Shown one piece after another: positions 1 through 10,188 of a DNA stretch of 64,000 bases. The stretch spans positions 299,947 through 363,946 of the forward strand of contig NZ_LNYO01000024.1 in the NCBI RefSeq assembly GCF_001467895.1, read 5' to 3'. Below the pieces are notes generated by a model. That model saw nothing but the letters and a program-made list of their open reading frames with translations, did no database searches and was not told the DNA's origin. The first letter of the stretch is position 1; the number at the start of each line of letters is the position of its first letter. This stretch comes from Legionella nautarum. Lineage in GTDB: Bacteria; Pseudomonadota; Gammaproteobacteria; Legionellales; Legionellaceae. A program made the translations under genes and the position numbers.

Positions 1-1
1 T

Positions 2-547
2 TCTTTGTCTGACGAAGACAAAGCCTTGTTTCGTAAAATGATGAGTGGTGTAAAACCGCTGCACAAAACGAATAAAATACAAGTATCCACTACTCCTAAG
101 ATAACAAAAATCCGTAAAAGAGAGTCGATTCCAAGCCAAGATGTACCAACGATTTATCTTTCGGATTACTACAGTAACGAAGTCCAAGCACATACGATTT
201 TATCCTATTCTAGCCATAGTATCCCATCTAAACGCCTGCGTGAGCTCAGAATGGGGCTAATTCCCTGGGAGGCGAGATTAGACTTGCATGGTCTTAGACC
301 AGATGCTGCGAGAGAATCCTTAATTAAATTTATAACGCAGCAAACCGCTTTAGCTCATCGCAGTCTTTTAATTATTCATGGGAAAGGAAGCCGTCAAGGC
401 GAGACACCCGTCTTAAAAAATTTAGTCAATCACTGGCTACCTCAATTTTCACAAGTATTAGCCTTTCACAGCGCCTTAGCGCGAGATGGTGGCGAAGGCG
501 CCCTATATGTCCTTCTTAAAAGAAACAAATTGAATTTATTGTCATAA
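2..547 (+). CDS. Smr-domain protein (SmrA-like), 5' end cut by window
   Basis: This small protein has a C-terminal Smr (MutS2-type) domain, seen as an LDLHG motif near residue 93 and an IIHGKGSR motif near residue 122. These are the two hallmark loops of Smr nucleases. The N-terminal part is basic and low-complexity, as in the SmrA/YdaL group. The reading frame is still open at the left edge. A TTG at 5 could serve as a start, but SmrA-like proteins begin a few residues earlier, so the true start is probably outside the window. Smr domains of this group act as DNA or RNA endonucleases; the substrate here is unknown. It is followed directly by udk on the same strand. Confidence 0.85.
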   Translation, partial: SLSDEDKALFRKMMSGVKPLHKTNKIQVSTTPKITKIRKRESIPSQDVPTIYLSDYYSNEVQAHTILSYSSHSIPSKRLRELRMGLIPWEARLDLHGLRPDAARESLIKFITQQTALAHRSLLIIHGKGSRQGETPVLKNLVNHWLPQFSQVLAFHSALARDGGEGALYVLLKRNKLNLLS

Positions 548-585
548 AGCCTTAACATTTGCACAAAATTTTGAATAGTGGCGTC

Positions 586-1221
586 ATGAACAAACAAGCA
601 ATTATTATCGGAATTTCTGGTCCGTCAGCCTCCGGAAAAAGTCTTCTGGCAAATACGATTGTCAATGAACTAGGTTCTGAACAAGTTGTTGTCATCTCAG
701 AGGATGCCTATTATAAGGATAATAGCCATCTTCCTTTCGGTGAACGAGAAAAAATTAACTACGATCATCCTGATGCATTTGATCATGCCCTCCTTTGCGA
801 ACATTTACGTAAATTACGGCAAGGTGAATCCGTTGAGATCCCTATCTATTCTCATTCTAAACACCTTCGTTTGGCCGAAACTCGTCGTGTTGGCCAACAT
901 GCAATTATCGTCTTGGAAGGTATTTTATTGTTTACTGACAAGCAATTGCGCGAAATAATGGATATTCGTATTTTTATGTCAACTCCTCTAGATGTTTGCT
1001 TAACCCGTCGCTTAAAGCGTGATGTTGTTGAGCGGCAACGTTCTTTTGAATCGGTTGTTCATCAGTATGAGACGACAGTCAGGCCAATGTATCTACAGTT
1101 CATTGAGCCTTCGAGTCGTTATGCAGATCTCATCGTTCCCAGAGGAGGAGAAAATCGTATCGCTATTGATATGATCCAGGCGAAAATGCGCGAGTTACTT
1201 GCGAAACACTTAGACGGTTAG
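586..1221 (+). CDS. udk: Uridine kinase
   Basis: It phosphorylates uridine and cytidine with ATP or GTP in the cytoplasm (pyrimidine salvage). The P-loop GPSASGKS lies at residues 12-19, followed by the DAYYKD segment that positions the nucleoside and by a DHPDAFD motif, all characteristic of Udk. The length of 211 aa matches the family. A TTG nine codons upstream (559) would add a poorly conserved leader, so ATG 586 is preferred, although no strong Shine-Dalgarno is visible. The gene lies between the Smr gene and fabI, 11 bp before fabI, so the three may be co-transcribed. Confidence 0.93.
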   Translation: MNKQAIIIGISGPSASGKSLLANTIVNELGSEQVVVISEDAYYKDNSHLPFGEREKINYDHPDAFDHALLCEHLRKLRQGESVEIPIYSHSKHLRLAETRRVGQHAIIVLEGILLFTDKQLREIMDIRIFMSTPLDVCLTRRLKRDVVERQRSFESVVHQYETTVRPMYLQFIEPSSRYADLIVPRGGENRIAIDMIQAKMRELLAKHLDG

Positions 1222-1232
1222 AGGAGATTAAG

Positions 1233-2018
1233 ATGGGTTTTTTACAAGGGAAAAAAGCATTAATTGTTGGACTAGCAAGCAATCGTTCTATTGCTTACGG
1301 AATTGCCAAAGCATTTCATGAGCAAGGTGCTGAATTGGCTTTTACTTATCAAAATGAAAAGTTGCAAAGTCGTGTTGAAACGATGGCAGCGGAGTTTAAT
1401 TCCACTCTGACCTTTCCTTGTGATGTAGCCAACGATTTGGATATTCAAGCAGTGTTTGAACAATTGGGTCGTCACTGGAATAAATTAGATATTCTTATTC
1501 ATTCCGTTGCTTTTGCACCAGCAGATCAAATCAGTGGTGATTTTGTTGATTGTGTTCATCGTGAAGGTTTTCATATTGCTCATGATATCAGCGCCTATAG
1601 TTTAATTGGGCTTGCTAAAGCAGCCTTACCTCTAATGCAAGATACCCAAGGGGCAATTCTCACACTGAGTTATTACGGCGCTGAAAAAGCAGTACCAAAC
1701 TATAACGTCATGGGTATTGCCAAAGCGAGCCTAGAAGCTTCTGTACGCTATTTGGCAGCAAGTTTAGGACCACGTGGAATACGCGTTAATGCTATCTCCG
1801 CAGGGCCCATTAAAACCCTCGCTGCTGCAGGCATTAAAGATTTTCGTAAAATGCAAACGGCCTATGCCAATACTACACCAATGAAACGCAATGTCACTGC
1901 AGAAGAAGTAGGTAATACAGCCGCATTTCTTTGCTCAAATTTAGCCTCTGGTATTACCGCTGAAGTAGTCCATGTCGACGCTGGATATCACGCTATTGCA
2001 ATGTCAGATTTAGAATGA
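1233..2018 (+). CDS. fabI: Enoyl-[acyl-carrier-protein] reductase [NADH]
   Basis: It catalyses the last, NADH-dependent reduction of each fatty acid elongation cycle. The protein is a short-chain dehydrogenase fold of 261 aa. It has the FabI-type nucleotide-binding start [13 protein letters not shown] and the FabI active-site arrangement Tyr147, Tyr157 and Lys164, equivalent to Tyr146/Tyr156/Lys163 of E. coli FabI. An AGGAG Shine-Dalgarno sits just upstream of ATG 1233. A terminator-like hairpin follows at 2045, so fabI is probably the last gene of the unit. Confidence 0.96.
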   Translation: MGFLQGKKALIVGLASNRSIAYGIAKAFHEQGAELAFTYQNEKLQSRVETMAAEFNSTLTFPCDVANDLDIQAVFEQLGRHWNKLDILIHSVAFAPADQISGDFVDCVHREGFHIAHDISAYSLIGLAKAALPLMQDTQGAILTLSYYGAEKAVPNYNVMGIAKASLEASVRYLAASLGPRGIRVNAISAGPIKTLAAAGIKDFRKMQTAYANTTPMKRNVTAEEVGNTAAFLCSNLASGITAEVVHVDAGYHAIAMSDLE

Positions 2019-2044
2019 TGTTATCCGCAAAGCGGCAGAGAAGT

Positions 2045-2078
2045 CCTGGTTGCAAGCAACCAGGCTACAAATTTTTTT
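2045..2078 (+). terminator. Probable rho-independent terminator after fabI
   Basis: There is a perfect 9-bp stem (CCTGGTTGC, 2-nt loop, GCAACCAGG), followed eight bases later by seven Ts. The gap between stem and T-run is larger than ideal. Confidence 0.6.
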
Positions 2079-2109
2079 AGATTTTCGTTAAATGTCACAA
2101 CTTCAGTAA

Positions 2110-2136
2110 GCCTTAACAAGCAAAGCTTATTAAGGC
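2110..2136. terminator. Hairpin between convergent genes
   Basis: An 11-bp stem with one mismatch (GCCTTAACAAG / CTTATTAAGGC) lies between the convergent ends of fabI and the minus-strand gene at 2143. It has no strong T-run, so it may be a weak bidirectional terminator. Confidence 0.4.
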
Positions 2137-2142
2137 CAGATT

Positions 2143-3615
2143 TTATAGTCCACTACCTGGGATGCTCGGTGGGTTCGGGATATAAGCAGGTTGTTGTGGT
2201 TGATAAAGAGGATAAGATCCCTGAGGAATATAAGGAGGAGGATACACTCGAGATGGAGGAGTGTAAGGAGGAGGATATCCTTCGTGGTATGCAGGCATTT
2301 GAGAGGGAGTTTGCTGATGTGGATAGAATTGAGGCTCATCATTTGGCTGTTGTTGATAGCGTTGTGGATCTTGTGGATAGAAATCCTGTCTATGACTAAC
2401 ATGTACATGTTGTGAAGTTTCTACTGACAATTCTTCTTCATCTGCTGGGTAATAATCATTATGATTAGAAGCTTGATGTTGCATTTCTGATAAAGGACGC
2501 AAATCAAAATTCAGCTTAGTACCACCAATTTCTATTTCAATTGCTGATAATTTACCACGGCGTAATTCTCTAACTTGCTCTATGATCTCTTGCTTGTCAC
2601 TGTTAAATAAACGAGTAATATAGTAAGGCAGTTCATTTTTACCTAATTTCTGACGAAGAGCAGCAATGGCACATTTTACTTTTATTGGATCAAGATTTTG
2701 AGCAATTAAATTTTCTTCTTCGGCTTTAGTCAGTGTAAATCGATGGGGATCTTGGGGATCCAGTGCTTCAGGGTTTCTTATTTTTACGAGGTAATTTTGC
2801 AAGCTATTAGTAATAAAACAACCTGCTCCAGCACCAATAAAAGTTAGACAGATCACACCTAAAATAACCATGCCGACGGGATTTACACCTGCAGCAACAG
2901 CCAAAGCAGTTATGGGTGTAGCAAGAAAAAGAGCCGTCAACCAACCTGATGCGGTACCAAAAGCTATGGCACTCAACATGGATATCATTGCCTGCCATAA
3001 GCCTTCGTTATGCCACAAGCGCTCCATCGTCTCAAAAAATTCCACAAATAGATAAGCAATGGCAATAAAGGTCAAAACAATCGCTACAGTACTAATTAAT
3101 AATAAAAGCAGAAAAGCCCATAAATTAGCTTTATCCTTATCACTCACATTATTAAGACTATCACCATAACCATTATCATTAGTACCAACACTAGCAGCAG
3201 CATCATGTAAATGATGAAGATGATGATCATAAGTAAGACTATCTAGTAAAGACCAATAGAAAATACTATCTGCAAGAGAGCAATAATAATAATCGTCTCT
3301 TCTCTCTCTAAATTCGTTTAATTGGATCACCGTAAACATAATTGGCGGGAAAAGCCATTGGGGTGGAAGAGCTTCTTCTTTAGGTAATACAGCAGCTAAA
3401 AAGGTATCAAGTACTGTTCTAGCTTTTTGCCATTCTCCTTCAGGTAGGCGCCATAAAGAACTCTCATTATTATATATTAGATTAAATTCAAATTTGTCAC
3501 GTATAAACTTAGAAATCTCTTCAATCGACTTCCCTTCCGCGTTTAATCTTTGGTAATCTTTTAACATACTCAGTTGGAATTGAGTAAGCATATTGTCAGT
3601 AAACTTATCAGCCAT
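2143..3615 (-). CDS. Membrane protein with proline/tyrosine-rich C-terminal tail, function unknown
   Basis: I do not recognise a family. The 490-aa protein has a soluble N-terminal half. Hydrophobic segments follow at about residues 165-190 (a long Leu/Ile/Val stretch) and 215-275 (Ala/Gly-rich, one or two spans). A charged middle is followed by a tail from about residue 400 that is rich in Pro, Gln and Tyr, with PPPYTPP and PPPYIP motifs. The ATG has an AGGGAG Shine-Dalgarno. It lies 18 bp downstream of ppiD and may be co-transcribed with it. Paired membrane spans plus an unstructured tail are common in Legionella effectors, but the sequence does not prove secretion. PPxY motifs are ligands for WW domains in eukaryotes; a functional role here is speculative. 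Confidence 0.75.
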   Translation of the reverse strand: MADKFTDNMLTQFQLSMLKDYQRLNAEGKSIEEISKFIRDKFEFNLIYNNESSLWRLPEGEWQKARTVLDTFLAAVLPKEEALPPQWLFPPIMFTVIQLNEFRERRDDYYYCSLADSIFYWSLLDSLTYDHHLHHLHDAAASVGTNDNGYGDSLNNVSDKDKANLWAFLLLLLISTVAIVLTFIAIAYLFVEFFETMERLWHNEGLWQAMISMLSAIAFGTASGWLTALFLATPITALAVAAGVNPVGMVILGVICLTFIGAGAGCFITNSLQNYLVKIRNPEALDPQDPHRFTLTKAEEENLIAQNLDPIKVKCAIAALRQKLGKNELPYYITRLFNSDKQEIIEQVRELRRGKLSAIEIEIGGTKLNFDLRPLSEMQHQASNHNDYYPADEEELSVETSQHVHVSHRQDFYPQDPQRYQQQPNDEPQFYPHQQTPSQMPAYHEGYPPPYTPPSRVYPPPYIPQGSYPLYQPQQPAYIPNPPSIPGSGL

Positions 3616-3633
3616 TGTAAATCTCCCTGCTAA

Positions 3634-5511
3634 TTAAGGGCTTTGAATTTTTGAAGCAGCGACTAAATTGTTAATGTACAAGTCATAATCCATAACACCG
3701 TAGTTTGCTTCAATTTGTTGGGCTATGCTTGCTTGCTGTTCTTTATCTAATAATTTCAATTGTCCGTCATTAATTTTCTTTAAACGCACAATCACATAAT
3801 TGCCGTTAGTTAAACTCCGACCATTACGACTATTAGTGCGAGGCAAGCTAAACGCTAAATCGTTAATCGCAGTATCGGCTTTATCGGTATCGCGGGTTGC
3901 TTTTGTGATTTCATGCCACTGCAATTGCTTGTCTTTCATTAATTTTTCTTGCAGATTACCATCTTCCTTATTTGATAATAATTCAGTACCTAGCTGTTTA
4001 GCTTGTTTTTCAGCATCAATGAGAGCTAATTTTTTGGCAATAAAATCTTTGACCTCTGCTAAGGGTTTTTCCGTGGCAGGAAGGTGTTGATTGACTCGTA
4101 AAACGACCACGCTGTCATTATCCAACTGTATCGGCTCACTATTATTACCAAGTTGCAAAACATCATGGCTAAATGCAGCATTAACAATCTGTTTATTCTT
4201 GGTTAACTCAGTATCGCCACCTTGACGTGAGAAAGCTTCAGAATGTTCAACAGGTAGTTTTAAAGCATCTGCAACGGGAGTTAATGAATCAGGACTTTGA
4301 TAACTTAGGTCACCGAGTTGTTCTAAAGCTTGGGCATATTGTGCCTGAGTAAGATCAGAAACTAATTGCTCTCTTATATTAGCTTGTACTTCTTTCAGAG
4401 GCTTCATTGTTGCGGGCTTGTAAGCTATCAGTTTAAAGAGTTCATATCCATGAGGCGATTTAGCCGGCGGAGAAATTTGTCCTGGTTCTGTTAAATTAGC
4501 CAAGGTCTTATCGAATCCTGATTGACCAGCTACTAGCCAAGGAAGCAAACCACCATTGGCCAGCGATAATTTATCGTCTGAGTTTGTCTTGACCAATTCT
4601 GCGAATCGCTCTGGGTTCTTTTGCAAGGCTTGATAAGTTTTTTCTGCTTTTTGTTTGATCTGATTTTGCGTCTCTTCCGAAGCATCTTCAGGTATAGCAA
4701 AGAGAATATGTGCTACTTGCCACTGAGCTGGAGTCTGAAAACTGCTTTGATTTTCATCATAATAACGTTTTAGATCTTCAGGGCTCACCTGAACTTTGTT
4801 TTTCATCTCTTGCGTGGACAAACGAACAAAATCAATACTCACTTTTTCAGGAGTTAAAAATTCCTTTTGATGCTTTTGGTAATAATCATTGATTGCAGCT
4901 TCAGATACTTGGGTATTTTGGCTAAATAAGCTAGTAGGAATTTCTAAATAATCGTAATCCCTTGTTTGCATATAAAGTTTAACAAAGCGTTTAATTTCAG
5001 CGGGTAAAACAAAAGAACTACCTATGAATGCAAATCGTTGTTGATTTAGCAACATGCCTTGTCTTACTTCATTTTGAAAAGATTCAGGCGTAAACATCGC
5101 ATTACTCAGGGCTTGTTGGTATCTCTCCTGAGAAAAATGCCCATCTTGTTGGAACTGCGGAATACTGAGAATTGCAGCATTAGCCTGATTTTCGCTGACT
5201 TCAAAACCTGCTTTTTTTGCTGCTTGAACACTGACTTCATTCGTGATCATGTCAGTTAGAACTTGCTTCTTGAGCGCAGCTTCACTTTCAGCTGTGATTT
5301 GCGAAGGATCGCGTTGCTGTCGAGCTCGGCGATAATTAATTTCAAAAGCCTGCTTGCTAATAGGATGCCCATTCACATCAACTTCGATATCCGAGGTTTG
5401 ATGAGACTGCATGAAATAGTCTACTCCGAATAATGTAAAAGTAACCGCAATCAGAATAATAACTACCCAGGCTATAACACCCTGTATGCGTTCGTTCAAC
5501 TTCTGCAACAT
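3634..5511 (-). CDS. ppiD: Periplasmic chaperone/peptidyl-prolyl isomerase D
   Basis: It is an inner-membrane-anchored periplasmic folding factor that acts near the SecYEG exit. The 625-aa protein starts with a short cytosolic stretch and one membrane segment (about residues 13-32). It then has a SurA_N-like helical region, a parvulin domain at about residues 265-365 (beginning QVAHILFAIP and ending HGYELFKL), and a long C-terminal region. This order and length match PpiD. It lies at the end of the tig-clpP-clpX-lon-hupB cluster, its usual place in gammaproteobacteria, separated from hupB by two tRNA genes and a terminator, so it probably has its own promoter. Some PpiD parvulin domains have little isomerase activity; this cannot be judged here. 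Confidence 0.93.
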   Translation of the reverse strand: MLQKLNERIQGVIAWVVIILIAVTFTLFGVDYFMQSHQTSDIEVDVNGHPISKQAFEINYRRARQQRDPSQITAESEAALKKQVLTDMITNEVSVQAAKKAGFEVSENQANAAILSIPQFQQDGHFSQERYQQALSNAMFTPESFQNEVRQGMLLNQQRFAFIGSSFVLPAEIKRFVKLYMQTRDYDYLEIPTSLFSQNTQVSEAAINDYYQKHQKEFLTPEKVSIDFVRLSTQEMKNKVQVSPEDLKRYYDENQSSFQTPAQWQVAHILFAIPEDASEETQNQIKQKAEKTYQALQKNPERFAELVKTNSDDKLSLANGGLLPWLVAGQSGFDKTLANLTEPGQISPPAKSPHGYELFKLIAYKPATMKPLKEVQANIREQLVSDLTQAQYAQALEQLGDLSYQSPDSLTPVADALKLPVEHSEAFSRQGGDTELTKNKQIVNAAFSHDVLQLGNNSEPIQLDNDSVVVLRVNQHLPATEKPLAEVKDFIAKKLALIDAEKQAKQLGTELLSNKEDGNLQEKLMKDKQLQWHEITKATRDTDKADTAINDLAFSLPRTNSRNGRSLTNGNYVIVRLKKINDGQLKLLDKEQQASIAQQIEANYGVMDYDLYINNLVAASKIQSP

Positions 5512-5574
5512 GTTCGAAATTCCATATTTGGTAAATTCGCAAGGAAATGCTTGATTTCACGTGGCTGATAAAAA

Positions 5575-5596
5575 AAACGCGCCATTCGGCGCGTTT
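5575..5596 (-). terminator. Rho-independent terminator of the hupB-tRNA unit
   Basis: On the minus strand a perfect GC-rich stem (AAACGCGCC / GGCGCGTTT, 4-nt loop) is followed by a run of Ts. It lies 3 nt past the CCA end of tRNA-Asp and upstream of ppiD. Confidence 0.9.
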
Positions 5597-5599
5597 ATC

Positions 5600-5676
5600 T
5601 GGCGGAGTGGACGGGGCTCGAACCCGCGACCCCCGGCGTGACAGGCCGGTATTCTAACCAACTGAACTACCACTCC
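5600..5676 (-). tRNA. tRNA-Asp (GTC)
   Basis: The minus strand gives a 77-nt cloverleaf with acceptor GGAGTGG, anticodon GTC in CCTGTCACG, a GGTTCGAGCC T-loop region, discriminator G and an encoded CCA. Confidence 0.97.
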
Positions 5677-5682
5677 TATTCT

Positions 5683-5758
5683 TGGTGGGTGCTGCAGGGA
5701 TCGAACCTGCGACCCTCGCCTTGTAAGGGCGATGCTCTCCCAGCTGAGCTAAGCACCC
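5683..5758 (-). tRNA. tRNA-Val (TAC)
   Basis: The minus strand gives a 76-nt cloverleaf with acceptor GGGTGCT, anticodon TAC in CCTTACAAG, a GGTTCGATCC T-loop region and an encoded CCA. It begins only 6 nt after the hupB stop codon, so it is probably processed from the hupB transcript. Confidence 0.97.
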
Positions 5759-5764
5759 AAATTT

Positions 5765-6043
5765 TTAGCCTTCTTGCACAGCTTCTTTCAAAGCCTTACC
5801 AGCTTTAAATTTAGCAACTCTTGAAGCTTTAATTTCAATTGTTGCACCAGTCTGCGGATTCCGACCAGTTCGCGCAGAGCGGTTGCCGGTGGAGAAAGAA
5901 CCGAAACCTGGCAATACAACCTGATCACCTTTCTTTAAAGCGTCAGTAACGGTCATCATAAAAGTATCGAGAACTCGGCTAGCGTCTGCTTTAGTTAGAC
6001 CAGAACCACTTGCAATTGCTTCAATCAATTCACTCTTATTCAT
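5765..6043 (-). CDS. hupB: DNA-binding protein HU (beta type)
   Basis: This nucleoid-associated protein bends and compacts DNA. The 92-aa sequence has the HU/IHF signature [21 protein letters not shown] in the DNA-binding arm and the usual N-terminal helical dimerisation part [11 protein letters not shown]. Two ATGs are adjacent (6046 and 6043). The AGGGG Shine-Dalgarno is only 2 nt from the first and 5 nt from the second, and HU proteins normally begin MNKSEL, so 6043 is chosen. A consensus-like promoter lies upstream. Two tRNA genes follow within the same apparent transcription unit. Confidence 0.96.
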   Translation of the reverse strand: MNKSELIEAIASGSGLTKADASRVLDTFMMTVTDALKKGDQVVLPGFGSFSTGNRSARTGRNPQTGATIEIKASRVAKFKAGKALKEAVQEG

Positions 6044-6081
6044 CATTTCCCCTATCAGTTATTCTTCCTTTAGCCGAGGCG

Positions 6082-6110
6082 ATTAAAACAGAATCATTTA
6101 CCTCAGTCAA
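6082..6110 (-). promoter_or_regulatory. Putative sigma70 promoter of hupB
   Basis: On the minus strand TTGACT is followed by a 17-bp spacer and TTTAAT, about 36 bp upstream of the hupB start codon. Confidence 0.65.
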
Positions 6111-6169
6111 GCAGTCACATCCTTGCATCGCCCGCCAGTAGCGGGCAACGGAGTGAAATATACCCGGTA

Positions 6170-8617
6170 TTAATGGGCGTGTAAATCCTTATTTTTATTT
6201 TTTTTAGAACTTTCGCTCGAAATAATCTCTGAAGGACCTGATTCGGAAGATTTTCCAATAGGGTTATGCTGTAAAGCTAGCTCTAAAACTTCTTCAATCG
6301 TTTTTACAGGATGTATGACAAGCTTTTTCAACACATTATCTGGAATCTCTTCAAGGTCTTTGCGATTTTCCTCAGGAATAAGAACATGCTTGATTCCACC
6401 ACGATGTGCAGCAAGAAGCTTTTCTTTCAAACCACCGATAGGAAGAACCTGACCACGTAGGGTTATTTCCCCGGTCATGGCAACATCTGCACGTACGGGT
6501 ATTTGTGTGACTACCGAAACCAGTGCAGTACACATACCGATACCAGCACTAGGCCCATCTTTGGGCGTTGCACCCTCAGGAACATGGACATGGAAATCAT
6601 TCTTCTCGTAAAAATCATCGGGTAAATTAAAGGATTTAGCCCGACTTCTGACCACTGTCATAGCCGCCTGGATAGACTCCTGCATGACTTCACCTAATTG
6701 GCCGGTATGAGTAGTTTTGCCCTTACCTGGCATCATGGATGCCTCAATAGTAAGCAATTCTCCTCCTACACTTGTCCATGCAAGGCCCGTAACTTGACCG
6801 ACCTGATCAAATTCTTCTGCAAGCCCATAACGGAATTTTTTTACACCAAGATATTTTTCAATATTAGTGCGAGTTACAGAGACTTTTTTGACCCGTTTTC
6901 CTGTTAAAATTTCTTTGACCACTTTTCGGCAAATACTTGCTATATCACGCTCAAGGTTACGCACCCCTGCTTCACGTGTATAGTGACGTACAATTTCGCG
7001 AATAGCACTTTCGCCAATACTGATTTCTTCAGGTTTAAGCCCGTTTAGAACCAATTGTTTTGGTACTAAATAACTCTCAGCAATATTTATTTTTTCATCT
7101 TCCGTATAGCCTGCCAGGCGGATAACTTCCATGCGATCAAGCAAGGGTGCCGGAATTTCTAAGGAGTTTGCCGTAGCAATAAACATCACATCACTCAGAT
7201 CATAATCCACTTCGAGATAATGGTCGTTGAAGGTATGATTTTGCTCGGGATCAAGAACTTCCAACAAAGCAGAAGCAGGATCGCCACGGAAATCCATAGC
7301 CATTTTATCCACTTCATCAAGCATGATAAGCGGATTTTTTACCCCTGCTTTAGATAATTTTTGAATAATTTTTCCAGGCATAGAACCAATATAGGTACGT
7401 CGATGGCCACGAATCTCGGCCTCATCTCTTACGCCTCCTAAGGCAATGCGAATAAAGGTTCTCCCTGTCGCATTAGCAATTGATTGTCCTAAAGATGTTT
7501 TACCCACCCCAGGTGGTCCAACTAAACATAAAATAGGGCCTTTTAAGCGTTTTACACGCTGTTGTACTGCAAGATATTCAATAATGCGCTCTTTGACCTT
7601 CTCAAGACCATAATGCTCTTTGTCGAGCAATTTTTCAGCCTTGCGTAAATCAAATTGAATCTTATTTTTTCTCTTCCATGGTACACCAAGCATCCAATCT
7701 AAATAATTGCGAATGACAGTTGCTTCAGCCGACATCGGCGACATCATTTTTAATTTTTGCAGTTCTGCTAGCGATTTTTCTTTCGCTTCTTTTGGCATGC
7801 CTGCTTTATTAATGGAGGCTTCTAATTGCTCTAATTCGTTACCTTCTTCTCCAAGCTCACCCAGTTCTTTTTGGATCGCTTTCATTTGTTCGTTAAGATA
7901 GTATTCTCTTTGACTTTTTTCCATCTGTCGTTTTACGCGTCCACGAACACGTTTTTCAACATGCAAGAGATCGATTTCGCCTTCAATAGCGGCCATCAGC
8001 CGTTCTAGGCGTGTCCCGACATCAACAATTTCAAGTAAATCCTGCTTATCATCAACTTTTAAGCTCAGGTGAGCCGCAATGGTATCAGCTAGGCGGCCTG
8101 GTTCTTCAATACTTGCCAAAGAACTTAATACTTCTGGTGGTATTTTTTTGTTAAGTTTAATGTATTGCTCAAATTGCGACATCAATGAGCGCATTAGAAT
8201 TTCGATTTCCTGCTCTTTTAAAGAGGTGCTGACTTCCTCAATCGGCTCTAGATGAGCTTCCAAAAACCCATTTTCTTGGGTGTACTGAATAACTTTGGCA
8301 CGTTGCTCCCCCTCTACCAGTACTTTCACTGTACCATCAGGAAGTTTCAGCAATTGCAAGACACTTGAAACGGTCCCTATGTTAAAAACATCTTCGGAAC
8401 TCGGATCATCATTAGAGGATTTTCGTTGAGCAACTAAGAAAATTTGTTTGTTATCCACCATAGCGGCTTCTAAGGCTTTGATGGATTTTTCACGTCCCAC
8501 AAACAAAGGAATGACCATGTGCGGGTAAACTACAACATCCCGGAGAGGTAATACAGGTAAAGGTGACATTACTTCATTTTTAGACGGCATGATTTCATTT
8601 TCGCTTTCGCTAGACAT
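6170..8617 (-). CDS. lon: ATP-dependent protease Lon
   Basis: It is a cytoplasmic AAA+ serine protease that degrades misfolded and regulatory proteins. The 815-aa sequence shows the N-terminal substrate domain (from [14 protein letters not shown]), a coiled-coil middle, Walker A GPPGVGKT, Walker [11 protein letters not shown], and the protease domain with the Ser motif DGPSAGIGM. Length and domain order are standard for bacterial LonA. It lies between clpX and hupB as in most gammaproteobacteria. A hairpin upstream separates it from clpX, which suggests its own promoter, but I could not identify a convincing heat-shock promoter by eye. The C-terminal tail is Ser/Lys-rich and ends DLHAH. Confidence 0.97.
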   Translation of the reverse strand: MSSESENEIMPSKNEVMSPLPVLPLRDVVVYPHMVIPLFVGREKSIKALEAAMVDNKQIFLVAQRKSSNDDPSSEDVFNIGTVSSVLQLLKLPDGTVKVLVEGEQRAKVIQYTQENGFLEAHLEPIEEVSTSLKEQEIEILMRSLMSQFEQYIKLNKKIPPEVLSSLASIEEPGRLADTIAAHLSLKVDDKQDLLEIVDVGTRLERLMAAIEGEIDLLHVEKRVRGRVKRQMEKSQREYYLNEQMKAIQKELGELGEEGNELEQLEASINKAGMPKEAKEKSLAELQKLKMMSPMSAEATVIRNYLDWMLGVPWKRKNKIQFDLRKAEKLLDKEHYGLEKVKERIIEYLAVQQRVKRLKGPILCLVGPPGVGKTSLGQSIANATGRTFIRIALGGVRDEAEIRGHRRTYIGSMPGKIIQKLSKAGVKNPLIMLDEVDKMAMDFRGDPASALLEVLDPEQNHTFNDHYLEVDYDLSDVMFIATANSLEIPAPLLDRMEVIRLAGYTEDEKINIAESYLVPKQLVLNGLKPEEISIGESAIREIVRHYTREAGVRNLERDIASICRKVVKEILTGKRVKKVSVTRTNIEKYLGVKKFRYGLAEEFDQVGQVTGLAWTSVGGELLTIEASMMPGKGKTTHTGQLGEVMQESIQAAMTVVRSRAKSFNLPDDFYEKNDFHVHVPEGATPKDGPSAGIGMCTALVSVVTQIPVRADVAMTGEITLRGQVLPIGGLKEKLLAAHRGGIKHVLIPEENRKDLEEIPDNVLKKLVIHPVKTIEEVLELALQHNPIGKSSESGPSEIISSESSKKNKNKDLHAH

Positions 8618-8677
8618 AATGAGCCCTTTTATTCAAACGACAATCCTATGAGAAACAGCACAGCCTTTTAGTTGAAT

Positions 8678-8704
8678 TGTTTACTCCCTCAAGGAGAGTA
8701 AACA
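8678..8704 (-). terminator. Hairpin between clpX and lon
   Basis: A 9-bp inverted repeat (TGTTTACTC / GAGTAAACA) with a 9-nt loop lies downstream of clpX on the minus strand. No long T-run follows. Confidence 0.45.
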
Positions 8705-8779
8705 GAAAACTTTAAGTCAACTCTACAACAGTTAAATACTAACCAGTAATAGAACGATAACGCGCTGCTACATGACTTC

Positions 8780-10054
8780 TTATTCCCTTCCACCTGCAGC
8801 AGATTGTTTGCTTTCCTCACCCTCATAGATAAGGATAGGTTTTCCAGTATTATTAATGACAGTTTCATCAATCACTACTTTCTTAACCCTTTCAAGAGAA
8901 GGTAATTCATACATGGTGTCTAAAAGTATATTTTCAAGGATGGCACGTAACCCTCGAGCACCTATTTTTCTCTCTAAAGCTTTCTTAGCAATCATGAGAA
9001 GGGCATCGTCACGGAATTCAAGCTCCACATTTTCCATTTTAAAGAGAGCATGAAATTGCTTGGTCAGTGCATTTTTAGGACGCGTAAGAATATCCACTAA
9101 GGCTTCTTCATTTAATTCATGCAGTGTGGTCACTACAGGTAATCGTCCTACAAACTCCGGAATCAAACCATATTTCACTAAATCTTCAGATTCCAGTTGG
9201 TCTAAGATTTTTTCCAAGTCTTTAGGGTTTTTTTGGTTTTTCAATTGAGCAGAAAAACCAATACCTGATTTGTCACTCCGCTCACGAATCACTTTATCAA
9301 GTCCAGCAAAAGCGCCTCCACAAATAAATAGAATATTTGAGGTATCCACTTGTAAAAACTCTTGTTGTGGATGCTTACGCCCGCCTTGTGGTGGTACGGA
9401 GGCAATGGTTCCTTCTATTAACTTCAGTAGGGCCTGCTGCACTCCCTCACCTGAAACATCACGAGTAATTGAGGGATTATCTGATTTACGTGAAATTTTA
9501 TCGATTTCGTCGATATAAACAATACCTTGTTGGGCTTTATCAACATCGTAATCACATTTTTGCAATAGTTTTTGAATGATATTTTCAACATCTTCACCCA
9601 CATAGCCTGCTTCCGTTAAGGTTGTTGCATCAGCCATGGTAAAGGGGACATTGAGTAATCGAGCTAAGGTTTGAGCCAACAGTGTTTTACCACTACCCGT
9701 TGGACCAATCAGGAGGATATTACTCTTACCTAATTCGATACCATCTTCTGTTTTGTGATGTAAGCGTTTGTAATGGTTATAAACAGCAACCGACAATACT
9801 TTCTTAGCATGGGGCTGACCAATAACGTATTCGTCAAGGAAATTGGAAATTTCTTTAGGTGTTGGTAAATGGGTTTCAGCTTCTTCAGGTGTTTCCTGAG
9901 TTTCTTCACGGATAATGTCATTACAAAGCTCAACACATTCGTCACAAACAAAAACAGAAGGGCCTGCAATCAGTTTTTTTACTTCATGCTGACTCTTTCC
10001 ACAAAATGAACAATATAAAACTTTTTCGCCATTGCCGTTACCGGTTTTACTCAT
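8780..10054 (-). CDS. clpX: ATP-dependent Clp protease ATP-binding subunit ClpX
   Basis: This AAA+ unfoldase feeds substrates to ClpP. The 424-aa protein has an N-terminal zinc-binding domain with Cys15, Cys18, Cys37 and Cys40. Walker A GPTGSGKT and Walker [11 protein letters not shown] follow, then the RKHPQQEF segment and the IGARGLR sensor region, all typical of ClpX. It follows clpP on the same strand, with a long hairpin in between that could reduce or tune read-through. Confidence 0.97.
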   Translation of the reverse strand: MSKTGNGNGEKVLYCSFCGKSQHEVKKLIAGPSVFVCDECVELCNDIIREETQETPEEAETHLPTPKEISNFLDEYVIGQPHAKKVLSVAVYNHYKRLHHKTEDGIELGKSNILLIGPTGSGKTLLAQTLARLLNVPFTMADATTLTEAGYVGEDVENIIQKLLQKCDYDVDKAQQGIVYIDEIDKISRKSDNPSITRDVSGEGVQQALLKLIEGTIASVPPQGGRKHPQQEFLQVDTSNILFICGGAFAGLDKVIRERSDKSGIGFSAQLKNQKNPKDLEKILDQLESEDLVKYGLIPEFVGRLPVVTTLHELNEEALVDILTRPKNALTKQFHALFKMENVELEFRDDALLMIAKKALERKIGARGLRAILENILLDTMYELPSLERVKKVVIDETVINNTGKPILIYEGEESKQSAAGGRE

Positions 10055-10135
10055 CTACAAACCCCTTTCTTACTGCTATCTAGCCCAAACTAGATACTCT
10101 AGTAAAATTTTAGACAATTGAAATAATAACGCCAG

Positions 10136-10181
10136 TGAAATTGCCGATTTGTTAACTACTGTAACAAATTCGGCAATTTCA
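10136..10181 (-). terminator. Long hairpin in the clpP-clpX gap
   Basis: Arms of 19 and 20 nt (TGAAATTGCCGATTTGTTA and its near-perfect complement with one bulged base) flank a 7-nt loop. The hairpin lies directly after the clpP stop codon. No T-run follows on the minus strand, so it may stabilise the 3' end or act as a processing or attenuation site rather than a classical terminator. Confidence 0.55.
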
Positions 10182-10188
10182 TTATAGA

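Noticed and set aside
2169..2415. Plus-strand frames with Glu- or Arg-rich sequence
   Set aside because: They are shadows of the proline-rich tail of the minus-strand gene at 2143-3615.
10136..10181. Riboswitch in the clpP-clpX gap
   Set aside because: It is a single simple hairpin with no multi-helix aptamer structure.
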